Shown in pieces: positions 44,720-53,601 of a stretch of 64,000 nucleotides of DNA (the stretch's first letter is position 1; the number at the start of each line of letters is the position of its first letter). The notes under the pieces are model-generated. The model was not told the origin of the DNA. It made no database searches and worked only from the letters and a program-made list of their open reading frames with translations. This DNA is from Prolixibacter bellariivorans ATCC BAA-1284. GTDB lineage: Bacteria > Bacteroidota > Bacteroidia > Bacteroidales > Prolixibacteraceae. The stretch is from positions 1 through 64,000 of the forward strand of contig NZ_JHXO01000011.1 of the NCBI RefSeq assembly GCF_000621705.1. Direction: 5' to 3'. The position numbers and the translations under genes were made by a program.

Positions 44720-46654
44720 ATGAACAAACGTTTATCTCTTGTAATGATGCTTATGGCAGCCGGGATAACTCTCTTCTCCTGTCAGCAAAAAAATGATTCA
44801 GATGCCGCAATTGCAAAAATCTTCCAGCAGGCCCGAAACAATCATCAGACATCACGCGACTCGATAGGATATTTTCTTGATCAGTGTCAAAAGTACGATA
44901 CCCTTCAATTATCTAATTTATCCAAAGCCCGAATTCTTTATCTGAAAGGCCTTTGGGATGAACTTCGACTGCAGTATGACAGTGCGTCGGCAACCTTTAT
45001 GCGCGGTGCAACCCTGCTTCCTGACAACTCCTTTAAAGCTGCCACGATCCTTCGCGCCGCCAGCGACGAGGCCTGGGCCTCCGACTACGACAGCTACCGG
45101 ACCCTTTTGACCAGGGCCCAAAAACTGTTAAAAAAACGGAAAGATCCGGTGAATGAAGCTGCCTTTTGGAGTGTGCAGGGTGACTATGAAATTGAAATTA
45201 ATGATTACCGAAAGGCAATCGTAGATTATACGACTGCCGACAGTATATTGAAATCAAACCACATCGTCAGATCCCGCGACTATTATCAATACCGGATTAG
45301 CTACGCCTACCGAAGAAGTGGTAAATACTCGCCTGCCTTTAAACACATGCTTAAAAGCATCGAAATATCCAACCAGTTAGGCAACCGGTTCCGACTGACC
45401 TCCAGTTATATCGATATCAGCAGGATGTACCGGGATGCCCAGCGATACGGTGAAGCGACGAAATGGGAAGAGAAGCATTTGTCCCTGGCCCGGGATATCA
45501 AAGACTCAAGCCAAATCAGAGCTGGGCTGGAAAACATGGGCATCATTTATGCCGAAAAGAAAGAGTGGGATACCGCCGAGTCATATTTCACCCGGTCACT
45601 GCAAATGGCTTACGATATTCATGATCCGGTATCCATCGGGACTGCCCTGGTTAATATGGGAAATTTCTTTAACCGAAAAGGTGATGTGGATAGAGCCCTC
45701 TCGTATTATAAGAAAGGTTATGTGTACGTCAAAAAGCACGATAATAAGCCCGTCTCCATCATGGGAATCATGTTCCATCTGGGGGATGCTAACCTGGCTA
45801 AAAAAAACTTTTCGTTAAGTGAAAAATATCTGAAGAAGGCTCTCGACCTGGCTGATTCACTGCATCTGTCCGGTTGGTCCGTTACCACGAATCTACGTTT
45901 GAACGATTTGTATCGAACGACGAAGGATTACAAAAAATATGTGCTCAGCCTTCAACACTATATCAATGTCAAAGATAAATGGGAGGCGGATAAACAGAAT
46001 GCCCGGTTTAACAAACTGAGCCTTCAATACGAAAAGAAGCAGCAAGATGCTACCATTGCTCTTCAGACCGCTGAGCTGAAAAACCGCCGGCAATTGTTAA
46101 TCATCCTGGGGATTGCTCTGTTGCTGATTATCTCTGTTGTTACGGCCATCCTGATCAATAAAAAAACCAAGGAACGTGCTATCAGAACCATCTACCGGCA
46201 ACAGCTGCTGGCTCACGACCAGCAAAAAGTGATTAGCAGCTTGTTGAAGAAAACCGTCCCCCTGGCCCCGGAAAGACCGGAAAATAAGATGCTGACGACC
46301 CTGCTTCACCTGCTGGATGAGCAACATATTTATCAGAATGCCGATCTGTCACTCGAAATGCTGGCCCAGGAATTGGGCACCAATGTTACCTATGTGTCAC
46401 AACTCATTAACCGGGAGTTTAATTGCAATTTTAAAACACTCATTAACCGGTATCGAATCAATTACAGCAAAACCGAAATCAAAGAAAACCCCGGCAACCT
46501 GGCCATGAAAAATATTGGTCTGAAAGCCGGATTCAAGTCTCAGTCCACTTTCTATGCTGCCTTTAAGAACGAGGTGGGAATGACGCCGATGCAATTTTCC
46601 AAAGTGGCTCAGCTGGAAAACAACCCAAACGAAAATCCCAAAAAATCGGACTGA
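44720..46654 (+). CDS. Membrane-tethered TPR / AraC-type transcriptional regulator
   Basis: 644 residues from the ATG at 44720 (MNKRLSLVMMLM); the frame is open to a GTG at 44591 but that gives no sensible signal. The N-terminal helix ends in LFSC, a lipobox-like signal. A TPR-rich periplasmic region (about 100-420, e.g. ALVNMGNFFNRKGDVDRALSYY pattern) is followed by a membrane helix (RQLLIILGIALLLIISVVTA) and a C-terminal AraC-type DNA-binding domain (LEMLAQELGTNVTYVSQLIN, then IGLKAGFKSQSTFYAAFKNEVGMTP). This one-component layout senses an outside signal and binds DNA inside. Likely targets are the divergent secreted/Fn3 genes. Confidence 0.87.
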   Translation: MNKRLSLVMMLMAAGITLFSCQQKNDSDAAIAKIFQQARNNHQTSRDSIGYFLDQCQKYDTLQLSNLSKARILYLKGLWDELRLQYDSASATFMRGATLLPDNSFKAATILRAASDEAWASDYDSYRTLLTRAQKLLKKRKDPVNEAAFWSVQGDYEIEINDYRKAIVDYTTADSILKSNHIVRSRDYYQYRISYAYRRSGKYSPAFKHMLKSIEISNQLGNRFRLTSSYIDISRMYRDAQRYGEATKWEEKHLSLARDIKDSSQIRAGLENMGIIYAEKKEWDTAESYFTRSLQMAYDIHDPVSIGTALVNMGNFFNRKGDVDRALSYYKKGYVYVKKHDNKPVSIMGIMFHLGDANLAKKNFSLSEKYLKKALDLADSLHLSGWSVTTNLRLNDLYRTTKDYKKYVLSLQHYINVKDKWEADKQNARFNKLSLQYEKKQQDATIALQTAELKNRRQLLIILGIALLLIISVVTAILINKKTKERAIRTIYRQQLLAHDQQKVISSLLKKTVPLAPERPENKMLTTLLHLLDEQHIYQNADLSLEMLAQELGTNVTYVSQLINREFNCNFKTLINRYRINYSKTEIKENPGNLAMKNIGLKAGFKSQSTFYAAFKNEVGMTPMQFSKVAQLENNPNENPKKSD

Positions 46655-46760
46655 TCCCGAAAGGGAAAACGCCCGCGCCCTTTCATGGTTCGTGTCCGGA
46701 GAAAATCTTGAACGTTCCCGGTCAGCGGTTAAATATTTGCCAGGCCGTCAACTCATACAA

Positions 46761-46840
46761 CGCTCCGGCCTAACTCCTCTCCCCAATTTGGGGAGAGGCT
46801 GGGTGTGGGGCTAATATTCCCACCTTTTGATTAACGATAC
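46761..46840 (+). repeat. Dispersed intergenic repeat, copy 1
   Basis: Starts CGCTCCGGCC, contains the palindromic core CTCCCCAATTTGGGGAG, then AGGCTGGGTGTGGGGCTAAT and ends TTGATTAACGATA. Copies 2 (48200) and 3 (52346) match nearly throughout. Confidence 0.85.
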
Positions 46841-46856
46841 GTAAGGATAAGCAAAG

Positions 46857-46904
46857 GTTGCTACCGATTAAGGGAAATAAGAACAATGCATTGACACTCT
46901 AGTT
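46857..46904 (+). repeat. Second conserved intergenic block, copy a
   Basis: Reads GTTGCTACCGATTAAGGG, then AAATAAGAACAATG, and ends in CACTCTAGTT. The same block, with a few changes, occurs at 52565-52614 before the HEPN gene. It lies 113 nt before the sigma-factor gene. Confidence 0.7.
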
Positions 46905-47016
46905 AACGACAATAATAAATCTCCCCCCAATGTGATTTTTACAGACGTTATGTTACTAATAGGATAAAGTGAATTCACAAAATGATTTTGAAACCTAAAA
47001 GTAACATTATGAAATA

Positions 47017-47517
47017 ATGACTGACGATAATCGAAAAACACAATTTGTTTCTGATTTTGAAAAAAATATTGGAATCATTTTAAAGATATCCAGGGCATAT
47101 ACCAACACTAATCATGACAGAGAAGATCTGATTAATGATATTGCGCTGGAATTGTGGAAAGCCTATCCCAAATTTAATGGGGACTCTAAAATATCGACAT
47201 GGTTCTATCGCATTGCGTTGAATGTTTCAATGAATTATAAGAGGAAAAAGAAACCTGACCTGATGTTTTATCACGAGGTAAATCAAATTAAAGTATCAGA
47301 CTGGCTAGACAGAGAGGAAGAAAACGAACAAGTTGATTTACTGTATGAATGCATTGATGACTTGAACGAATTTAACAAGGCGATAATCATTCTATATCTT
47401 GACGGCAATTCACACGATGAAATTTCAACTATAACAGGAATTTCAAAAACAAATGTGGGTACTAGGATTAGCCGTATCAAAGAACAATTAAAAGAAATTG
47501 CAAAACAAAAAAACTAA
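47017..47517 (+). CDS. ECF-type RNA polymerase sigma factor
   Basis: 166 residues. Region 2 is seen in HDREDLINDIALELWKAYP followed by STWFYRIALN (DNA melting region), and region 4 in IILYLDGNSHDEISTITGISKTNVGTRISRIKEQL. Region 1 is missing, as in ECF sigmas. The gene is AT-rich relative to core genes. The stop overlaps or nearly meets the next gene, whose product is a membrane protein that may act as anti-sigma factor. Preceded by repeat copy 1 and followed by copy 2, so the pair forms a compact accessory module. Confidence 0.9.
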   Translation: MTDDNRKTQFVSDFEKNIGIILKISRAYTNTNHDREDLINDIALELWKAYPKFNGDSKISTWFYRIALNVSMNYKRKKKPDLMFYHEVNQIKVSDWLDREEENEQVDLLYECIDDLNEFNKAIIILYLDGNSHDEISTITGISKTNVGTRISRIKEQLKEIAKQKN

Positions 47518-47521
47518 AATC

Positions 47522-48112
47522 ATGGAATTAGCAGATATACAAAATACATGGAGAGAACATGACAAAATGTTAATGGAAAATATTCGAATCAATAAAGATG
47601 TTTTTAAAAATATCCTGACTGAAAGGGCTGAGAAAAAAATTAGATGGATGAAAGCTAAAACTATTTTCAGCCTGATTGTTCCACCAATTTTTTTAGTAAT
47701 TTTTTTCATTTCTAATCTTAAATATCGCCCTGATACAAATTTTATTATTGGCGCAATTCTGTTTGGAGCTGTATTTATTACAAGCTATATCTGGACAGTT
47801 CAATATTTTATTAAACTTTCACAAATAGACTTTAAAAATGCCATTACTACCACAGCAAAGAACTTAACAGAACTGAGAAGGTATAAATACAGAAATACGA
47901 AACTGGGATATACATTCATCCCATTTGTTTTGATTGGAACTTTTATGATTTTCGATATTCCATTATTTTCAACAAATTCACTTCTGCCTTTCCTACTCAT
48001 TCTTGTGACGATGATTGTTTCGATTTATACAACATTCAAATTTTCAATAGATGAATCCTTTAAAAGAATAAATCAAGAAATAGTTGAGATTGAAAAACTT
48101 GAAAAGGAATAA
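47522..48112 (+). CDS. Membrane protein paired with the sigma factor (possible anti-sigma)
   Basis: 196 residues from the ATG at 47522 (MELADIQNTW), 4 bp after the sigma-factor stop. The soluble N-terminus (1-45) contains WREHDKMLMENI and is helical. Four membrane helices follow (about 48-65, 75-95, 130-150, 152-170), and the C-terminus is charged and coiled (EIVEIEKLEKE). There is no zinc-binding anti-sigma (HxxxCxxC) motif. Its tight coupling to the ECF gene is the only reason to call it a candidate anti-sigma factor. AT-rich like its partner. Confidence 0.6.
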   Translation: MELADIQNTWREHDKMLMENIRINKDVFKNILTERAEKKIRWMKAKTIFSLIVPPIFLVIFFISNLKYRPDTNFIIGAILFGAVFITSYIWTVQYFIKLSQIDFKNAITTTAKNLTELRRYKYRNTKLGYTFIPFVLIGTFMIFDIPLFSTNSLLPFLLILVTMIVSIYTTFKFSIDESFKRINQEIVEIEKLEKE

Positions 48113-48199
48113 ATTACGATTGCTAGCAAAAGCTATATGTAATGCGGGGGACAGAGACCTCGGAATTGACGTAATGTGAATGCTGCTAACTTCATTTGA

Positions 48200-48287
48200 C
48201 GCTCCGGCTCAACACCTCGCCCCAATTTGGGGAGAGGCTGGGTGTGGGGCTAAAAATCCCCAACTTTCGATGAACGATAAAAACGCT
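48200..48287 (+). repeat. Dispersed intergenic repeat, copy 2
   Basis: CGCTCCGGCTCAACACCTCG, core GCCCCAATTTGGGGAGAGG, CTGGGTGTGGGGCTAA and TGAACGATAAAAACGCTGA; about 80 bp alignable to copies 1 and 3. Same orientation as copies 1 and 3. Confidence 0.85.
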
Positions 48288-48292
48288 GAACG

Positions 48293-48300
48293 TATTTTTG
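48293..48300 (+). promoter_or_regulatory. -7 element (TATTTTTG) within the copy-2 flank
   Basis: Exact TAnnTTTG. Downstream lies nested pairing GTCTT ... AAGAC around CGGT-GAG-ACCG (about 48308-48335). Could start a leader or small RNA ahead of the BNR gene; leader would be about 230 nt. Confidence 0.3.
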
Positions 48301-48535
48301 CTTCACGTCTTGGAGCGGTGAGACCGTCGAAGACCGTTTCTGTAGTTGGGGCGACTAGCTTTATAAATAGTGACAAGTAATATAACCATAAACGATTTTC
48401 GTATATATTAGGGGCTAATTGATGAGTTGGTTGTACTTGATCAAAACTTTCGTTCTATTTACATCACTGACGGGAATATCAAAGAAGTCTTCTATAGACA
48501 ATTTTTGATATCTTCTTTTCCCAAAAATATTTCAT

Positions 48536-51500
48536 ATGAATAGAGTTAAATTTTCCCTTCTAATTGCATTCATTTTGCTTATTTCCGGAAATCTCCCGGC
48601 TAAAAATGTAAAAACAGATTCAGACCAGGATTCGCTTAAAAATCTCTCGTTAAGCGGACTATCCTTCAGAAGTATCGGACCGGCAATAACAGGAGGCCGT
48701 GTGGTAGCCCTCGCCGTAAATCCTTTCAATCATAGCGAATATTTTGTGGGGGCCGGTCACGGATCATTGTGGAAAACAACCAATAACGGAATCACTTTCA
48801 CTCCGGTATTCGATCATCAAAAATCATATGCAATCGGGGCTGTAACCATTGATCCGACGAATCCTAACACGATATGGGTTGGGACCGGAGAAAATAACAA
48901 TCAGAATAATGTTATTTACGGCGATGGAGTTTATAAAAGTGAAGATGGCGGGCAGAGCTGGAAAAACATGGGGCTTAAAAATTCCTATCACATCGGAGGA
49001 ATTGTTGTTGACCCGAAAGATCCGAATATCGTCTATGTCGCTGCTTACGGATCGTTGAGAAAAGCAAATGATGAGCGGGGAATATTCAAAACGACGGACG
49101 GCGGAAAAACCTGGAAAAAGGTTTTGTTCATCAGTAAATATACCGGTTGCTATGAGATTCACATGGACCCAAGGCATGACAATATTCTGTATGCCGTGGC
49201 ACACCAGCGAATGAGGAAATTATTTACCGGGGTCTCCGGCGGACCGGAAAGCGGAATATACCGAAGTACCGACAGCGGAAAAACCTGGACTAAAATGACC
49301 GAGGGGCTTCCAACGGGGGATGTCGGAAGAATCGGAATGGCTATTTCTCCGGTAAATCCCGATATCTTGTTTGCCATTGTTCAAGCAAAAAAAGGCGGAG
49401 GCGTATACCGAAGTACCGACCGAGGGATTAGCTGGGAAAAACGGAGTAGTTATGTTTCTTCTTATCCGTTCTATTTCCAGAAAATTTACTGCGACACAAA
49501 AAATGTCGATCGGGTTTATAGCATGGATGTATTTATGAAAGTAAGCATCGATGGAGGCAAAACATGGAAAAATTTAGGCGAAGATAAAAAGCACGTCGAT
49601 AATCATGTGTTGTGGATCGATCCATCGAACAACAAACATCTGATTGACGGATGCGACGGTGGTGTTTACGAAACGTATGACGAGGGGAAAAACTGGGATT
49701 TCAAATCAAATATTCCAATCGCTGAAATTTATAAAGTAACAACAGATAACGCCAGGCCATTTTATAACGTCTACGCAGGCTCGCAAGACAACAGCAGCTT
49801 CGGAGGTCCTTCCAGAACAATTAATTCCAGCGGCATTACCAACCGCGATTGGTTTTTTACAACCAGCGGTGATGGTTTTCAATCGCAGGTTGACTGGAAA
49901 GATCCGAACATTGTTTACGCAGAATCACAAAATGGCGGTCTGGTTCGGTATGATAGAAAAACGGGTGAACAGTTATTCATTAAACCGTATGACTTTGCTG
50001 ATGCGGCATACCGGTTCGACTGGAATGCGGCCTTGTTAATTTCCAAATTTGATCATAAAAGATTGTATTTCGGGGCCAATAAATTATTCCGTACCAACGA
50101 TATGGGAAGCACCTGGGATGTAATCAGTCCGGATCTGACCCGCGGTGTGCCGAAAGAAATGCAAAACCTGATGGATCGAAGCTGGAGTGTTGACGAACTG
50201 GTCAGAAAGGGCTCGATGGGACAAATAAGTGCAATTGCCGAGTCTCCAATCGACGAGAATCTGCTATTTACGGGTTCCGGTGACGGATTGATTTATTATA
50301 CAACCGATGGAGGGAAAAACTGGAATAAATCTTCAACGCCCGGATTGCCGAAATATGCAAGAATATCTCAAATCATTGGGTCACACTTCGACAAAAACGT
50401 GGCTTACGCTGCTTGTGAAAATTTTCTTGACGGCGATTTCAAACCGTACCTTTTCAAAACGACGGATGGAGGAAAATCGTGGTTCCTGTTCAACGGAAAT
50501 CTACCGGAAAAGGGAAGCACTTACACGATCGCAGAAGATGATAAAGACAAAAATCTTCTTTTTGTCGGAACGCAATCTGGAGTCTTCTTTACAAATAACG
50601 GCGGACATGAATGGGTACAATTAAAAAACGGAATTCCTACCGAGTGTGTCAAAAGCCTTGTTTTACAGCGAAGAGAACACGATCTGGTGGTATCAACATT
50701 TGGTCGTGGAATTTACATTCTCGATGATTATACCCCATTGCGAAATTTAAGTCCTGAAACCTTGAAAAAGGAAGCTTACATTTTCCCGATTAAGGATGCA
50801 AAAATGTTTGTTCAGGCAAATCCGCTTGGATTCAAAGGCGTAGGGTTTCAGGGGGCAAGCTTTTATTCCGCACCAAATCCGCCGGTTGGAGCTGTGTTTA
50901 CTTATTATTTGAAAGATGACATCAAATCGCTGAAAGAGCAACGAAGAGACGAAGAAAAAGCAAAGCAGAAAAAAAACGAAGAGGTGAAATTTCCAACCTA
51001 CGACAGGTTGCATGAAGAAAAGGAAGAACCAACGGCCTATTTGCTTTTCACCATCACCGATGAAAATGGAAACGTCATCCGGAAAATCAAGACGTCACCC
51101 AAAAAGGGAGTTAACCGGATTACCTGGAATTTCAGGTATAATCCATTTACACCTGTTTCATTAAAGCCGGTTGATACTTCTGTACCCTGGTATACACCGG
51201 ATATTGGCTATATGGTTGTTCCCGGAAAATATAAAGTCTCGCTTTCAAAATTTGTCGATGGAGAATTTACGCAATTGGTGCCACCACAGGATTTTGTCTG
51301 TGAACCGCTAAATACTACCACGCTTACTGCTGATGAACGACTTGCTCTTGATCAATTCAATAAAAAAGTGGCTTCATTGACCCGGGCAATTTCCGGAGCA
51401 GATGCTTACAGAAAATCCCTCGTTAATAAAATTGGATATCTGGAAAAGGCAGTGATTGATGGAGCGAATGTTCCCGACAGCATTTACAACTCCATTTTAT

Positions 51501-51814
51501 CCATTAAAAAGGAGCTCGATGAGTTGAACGAAGAGCTGAACGGAGATCGGTTGAAAGCCGATTACGAAGGTGCTTCACCCACTTCGGTGAAAGAAAGAGT
51601 GGATTTAATTACCGGCGCATTGTGGACGACAACGGCAGCTCCAACCACAACATTTAAGCAATCGTACGATGCTGCTGCCAGTAAATTTGGAGACTTATTG
51701 ACGAAACTGAAATCGATCGATAGTGAAATCAAATCGGTTGAATCAAAACTGGAAAAGTATGGTGCCCCATACACGCCCGGGAGATTCCCTGAATGGAACG
51801 AAAGCAGCAAGTAA
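48536..51814 (+). CDS. Large secreted BNR/Asp-box (sortilin-like) repeat protein
   Basis: 1092 residues. Signal peptide (about 5-21, cleavage after LPAK or nearby). From about residue 40 to 740 there are repeated Asp-box motifs S/T-x-D-x-G-x-x-W: SEDGGQSW, TTDGGKTW, STDSGKTW, STDRGISW, SIDGGKTW, TTDGGKNW, TTDGGKSW, building a beta-propeller as in the VPS10/sortilin and BNR glycosidase families. A Lys/Glu-rich linker (about 800-830) leads into a C-terminal region (about 930-1090) with heptad-like coiled coil. Often annotated as glycosyl hydrolase, but no catalytic residues are identifiable. Single gene. Confidence 0.87.
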   Translation: MNRVKFSLLIAFILLISGNLPAKNVKTDSDQDSLKNLSLSGLSFRSIGPAITGGRVVALAVNPFNHSEYFVGAGHGSLWKTTNNGITFTPVFDHQKSYAIGAVTIDPTNPNTIWVGTGENNNQNNVIYGDGVYKSEDGGQSWKNMGLKNSYHIGGIVVDPKDPNIVYVAAYGSLRKANDERGIFKTTDGGKTWKKVLFISKYTGCYEIHMDPRHDNILYAVAHQRMRKLFTGVSGGPESGIYRSTDSGKTWTKMTEGLPTGDVGRIGMAISPVNPDILFAIVQAKKGGGVYRSTDRGISWEKRSSYVSSYPFYFQKIYCDTKNVDRVYSMDVFMKVSIDGGKTWKNLGEDKKHVDNHVLWIDPSNNKHLIDGCDGGVYETYDEGKNWDFKSNIPIAEIYKVTTDNARPFYNVYAGSQDNSSFGGPSRTINSSGITNRDWFFTTSGDGFQSQVDWKDPNIVYAESQNGGLVRYDRKTGEQLFIKPYDFADAAYRFDWNAALLISKFDHKRLYFGANKLFRTNDMGSTWDVISPDLTRGVPKEMQNLMDRSWSVDELVRKGSMGQISAIAESPIDENLLFTGSGDGLIYYTTDGGKNWNKSSTPGLPKYARISQIIGSHFDKNVAYAACENFLDGDFKPYLFKTTDGGKSWFLFNGNLPEKGSTYTIAEDDKDKNLLFVGTQSGVFFTNNGGHEWVQLKNGIPTECVKSLVLQRREHDLVVSTFGRGIYILDDYTPLRNLSPETLKKEAYIFPIKDAKMFVQANPLGFKGVGFQGASFYSAPNPPVGAVFTYYLKDDIKSLKEQRRDEEKAKQKKNEEVKFPTYDRLHEEKEEPTAYLLFTITDENGNVIRKIKTSPKKGVNRITWNFRYNPFTPVSLKPVDTSVPWYTPDIGYMVVPGKYKVSLSKFVDGEFTQLVPPQDFVCEPLNTTTLTADERLALDQFNKKVASLTRAISGADAYRKSLVNKIGYLEKAVIDGANVPDSIYNSILSIKKELDELNEELNGDRLKADYEGASPTSVKERVDLITGALWTTTAAPTTTFKQSYDAAASKFGDLLTKLKSIDSEIKSVESKLEKYGAPYTPGRFPEWNESSK

Positions 51815-52000
51815 AGACTGACGTTCTAAATGGGTGTTGTCCATTCAAATACAGGCAATCGATTCGACTGTCCTGATATCCGTATAAGGTTATTTGATGG
51901 ATCACTTGGTATTTAATTGCCATCGACTTTACAACGGGGAATTGGAACCGCTGAAACAACAGTAACAACCAAAAACCATTCGTGCAACCTGAAACCGTTG

Positions 52001-52150
52001 CCCGCGAGTCCCTGTAGGTGACCCCGGAGTGGGTCAAATATTGTTAGCCCGGGGTGTGAACCCTGGGTTGGGAAGTGCGCGGAGGAAAGCGCTCGCGTGA
52101 TGAATAGGATTGAAATGTCTCCCTGTTTCGAGCGCAAGGGTGATGCTGCC
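52001..52150 (+). repeat. REP-like intergenic element A
   Basis: Short palindromic pieces: GACCCCGGAGTGGGTC, AGCCCGGGGTGTGAACCCTGGGTT and AAGCGCTCGCG with CGAGCGC about 45 nt later. No open frame with gene-like features. It resembles widespread non-coding repeats of Bacteroidota; recall, not a search. Confidence 0.45.
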
Positions 52151-52170
52151 GTTGATTGAAATGAAAATAG

Positions 52171-52260
52171 TTGGGCTAAAGCCCGGGAATTGGCTGCGAC
52201 AACTAATCCCGGTGTTTAGTCCGTGGGTTGATTCCCGAACATTATGGCTTTAGCCAAATT
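52171..52260. repeat. Inverted-repeat element B (TTGGGCTAAAGCCC ... TGGCTTTAGCCAA)
   Basis: The left end TTGGGCTAAAGCCC (52171-52184) and right end TGGCTTTAGCCAA are inverted copies. Inside, ACTAATCCCGG and CCGTGGGTTGATTCC give further pairing. About 90 bp, MITE- or REP-like, no gene. Confidence 0.5.
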
Positions 52261-52345
52261 CCGAATGAAACGCTATCGTTCGAACTGTGCGCTGATCTCA
52301 TTCTGCTCGAAGGAATAGTTCAACGAAAACTTAAGCACTGCTCAA

Positions 52346-52445
52346 GCTCCGGCCTGACTCCTCTCCCCAATTTGGGGAGAGGCCGGGAGTGGGGCTAATA
52401 TTCCCACCTTTTTGATTAACGATAAAAAACGCTAATTTCAATGGC
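52346..52445 (+). repeat. Dispersed intergenic repeat, copy 3
   Basis: GCTCCGGCCTGACTCCTCTC, core CTCCCCAATTTGGGGAG, AGGCCGGGAGTGGGGCTAAT and the longest 3' flank (GATTAACGATAAAAAACGC, then TAATTTCAATGGC). The 3' flank is what the partial copy at 39711 retains. Confidence 0.85.
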
Positions 52446-52564
52446 ATGAAGATCAGTATGGATGAATGTCAGGCAAATCTTTGCAAACAAAACCCATTAC
52501 TGCTTACTTCCTTTGGTAACATAATAGGTACACAATACATCCCGATATGGAGGTGTAAGCACAA

Positions 52565-52614
52565 GTTGCATACCGATATAAGAGAAATAAGAACAATGTA
52601 CATACACACTAGTT
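52565..52614 (+). repeat. Second conserved intergenic block, copy b
   Basis: GTTGCATACCGATATAAGAG, AAATAAGAACAATG, and CACACTAGTT; parallels 46857-46904. After CTAGTT the sequence diverges from copy a, as though different DNA had been joined at that point. Confidence 0.7.
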
Positions 52615-52625
52615 GTGCATAAGCT
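52612..52625 (+). repeat. Left arm of the inverted repeat bounding the HEPN gene
   Basis: GTTGTGCATAAGCT, 12 nt before the ATG at 52638; its complement with one mismatch lies at 53602-53615. Confidence 0.75.
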
Positions 52626-52637
52626 AAAACAAAGAAC

Positions 52638-53600
52638 ATGGATGAAATTGAATGCAAATTATTAGTTGGACTACATGATATTCAAATTGACACTAATTTA
52701 AAGAAAGGTGTTGAGTTAGACACCAATGTATTTTTGACGAATGACAAAGGGATAATAAAAGAACTGATACCTGAAAAATTAATCCCTGTAATAGGATTGA
52801 ATGAATATCACAACCTGCTAAGTTTAAATGCTTTTGTTTATGCAACAATAAAAATCCCTAAAAAGAAATTTGATGAGAGAACTGTTTTAACACATTTCTT
52901 AGAATTAAATGCTCTTCTTTGCCAAGCATTCTGGCTGATTAAAGACAATTCTGTTAAAATGGAATTGGGCCATCTAATCTACAGAAAAGACAACTATTTG
53001 AATACCCATTCTAATTATCTTAGCTCAATGTATACTACACAACTTGGAGACTCTAAACTAACAAAATTTTCAAGTGGTGAGATTCAACATATTGGAGATT
53101 TACAAAGATTCTTATTTTTCATCTCACAAAATAAAACAAAACAGAAATACACTAAACTTGTCAAGGAACATAATAGAGTACAGAGAGCTTTTTTATTTAT
53201 TCAATCAGCTAGATGTGCTACTGATATAGGAATCAAAGTCGCTGAATTTTGTACTGCTTTTGAATGTCTCTTCGCAGTATCAACATCTGAACTTAAACAT
53301 AGATTAGCGGAAATAATAAGCATTCTTTTAGGTAAAGAGAAAAAAGAGAAGCTTGAAATTTACAAACATATACAAAAAGCCTATGATTTAAGGTCTGCAG
53401 TGGTCCATGGTGATTCTATTCCTTCTCGTTACTCTAAAATGGAATTTCAGTTATTAAAAGAAACATCTAACAACTGTGATGAATATTTGAGACAAATTTT
53501 TAATGACTTCATTTCTGACGAAAATTTACTCAATACTTTTATTGATTATCCTAAAGACGAATTACAGGATTATTTTTTAGGGTTACTTTTTAAAGAATAA
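52638..53600 (+). CDS. HEPN domain protein (ApeA-like)
   Basis: 320 residues. The N-terminal 150 residues form an unrecognised domain. The C-terminal 130 residues look like an ApeA-type HEPN: AFECLFAVSTSELKHRLAEIISILLG followed by YDLRSAVVHGDS (Arg252 and His257, the R-x4-H catalytic motif of HEPN ribonucleases); AFECLF and LRSAVVHG are the key parts. ApeA proteins are known to protect against phage, so a defence role is plausible but not shown. AT-rich, single gene, bounded by a 14-bp inverted repeat. Confidence 0.75.
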   Translation: MDEIECKLLVGLHDIQIDTNLKKGVELDTNVFLTNDKGIIKELIPEKLIPVIGLNEYHNLLSLNAFVYATIKIPKKKFDERTVLTHFLELNALLCQAFWLIKDNSVKMELGHLIYRKDNYLNTHSNYLSSMYTTQLGDSKLTKFSSGEIQHIGDLQRFLFFISQNKTKQKYTKLVKEHNRVQRAFLFIQSARCATDIGIKVAEFCTAFECLFAVSTSELKHRLAEIISILLGKEKKEKLEIYKHIQKAYDLRSAVVHGDSIPSRYSKMEFQLLKETSNNCDEYLRQIFNDFISDENLLNTFIDYPKDELQDYFLGLLFKE

Positions 53601-53601
53601 A

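Noticed and set aside
48180-48380. Plus-strand frame of 66 residues over repeat copy 2
   Set aside because: It consists mostly of the dispersed repeat.
51729-52137. Minus-strand frames of 102 and 74 residues
   Set aside because: They overlap REP-like elements and the end of the BNR gene.
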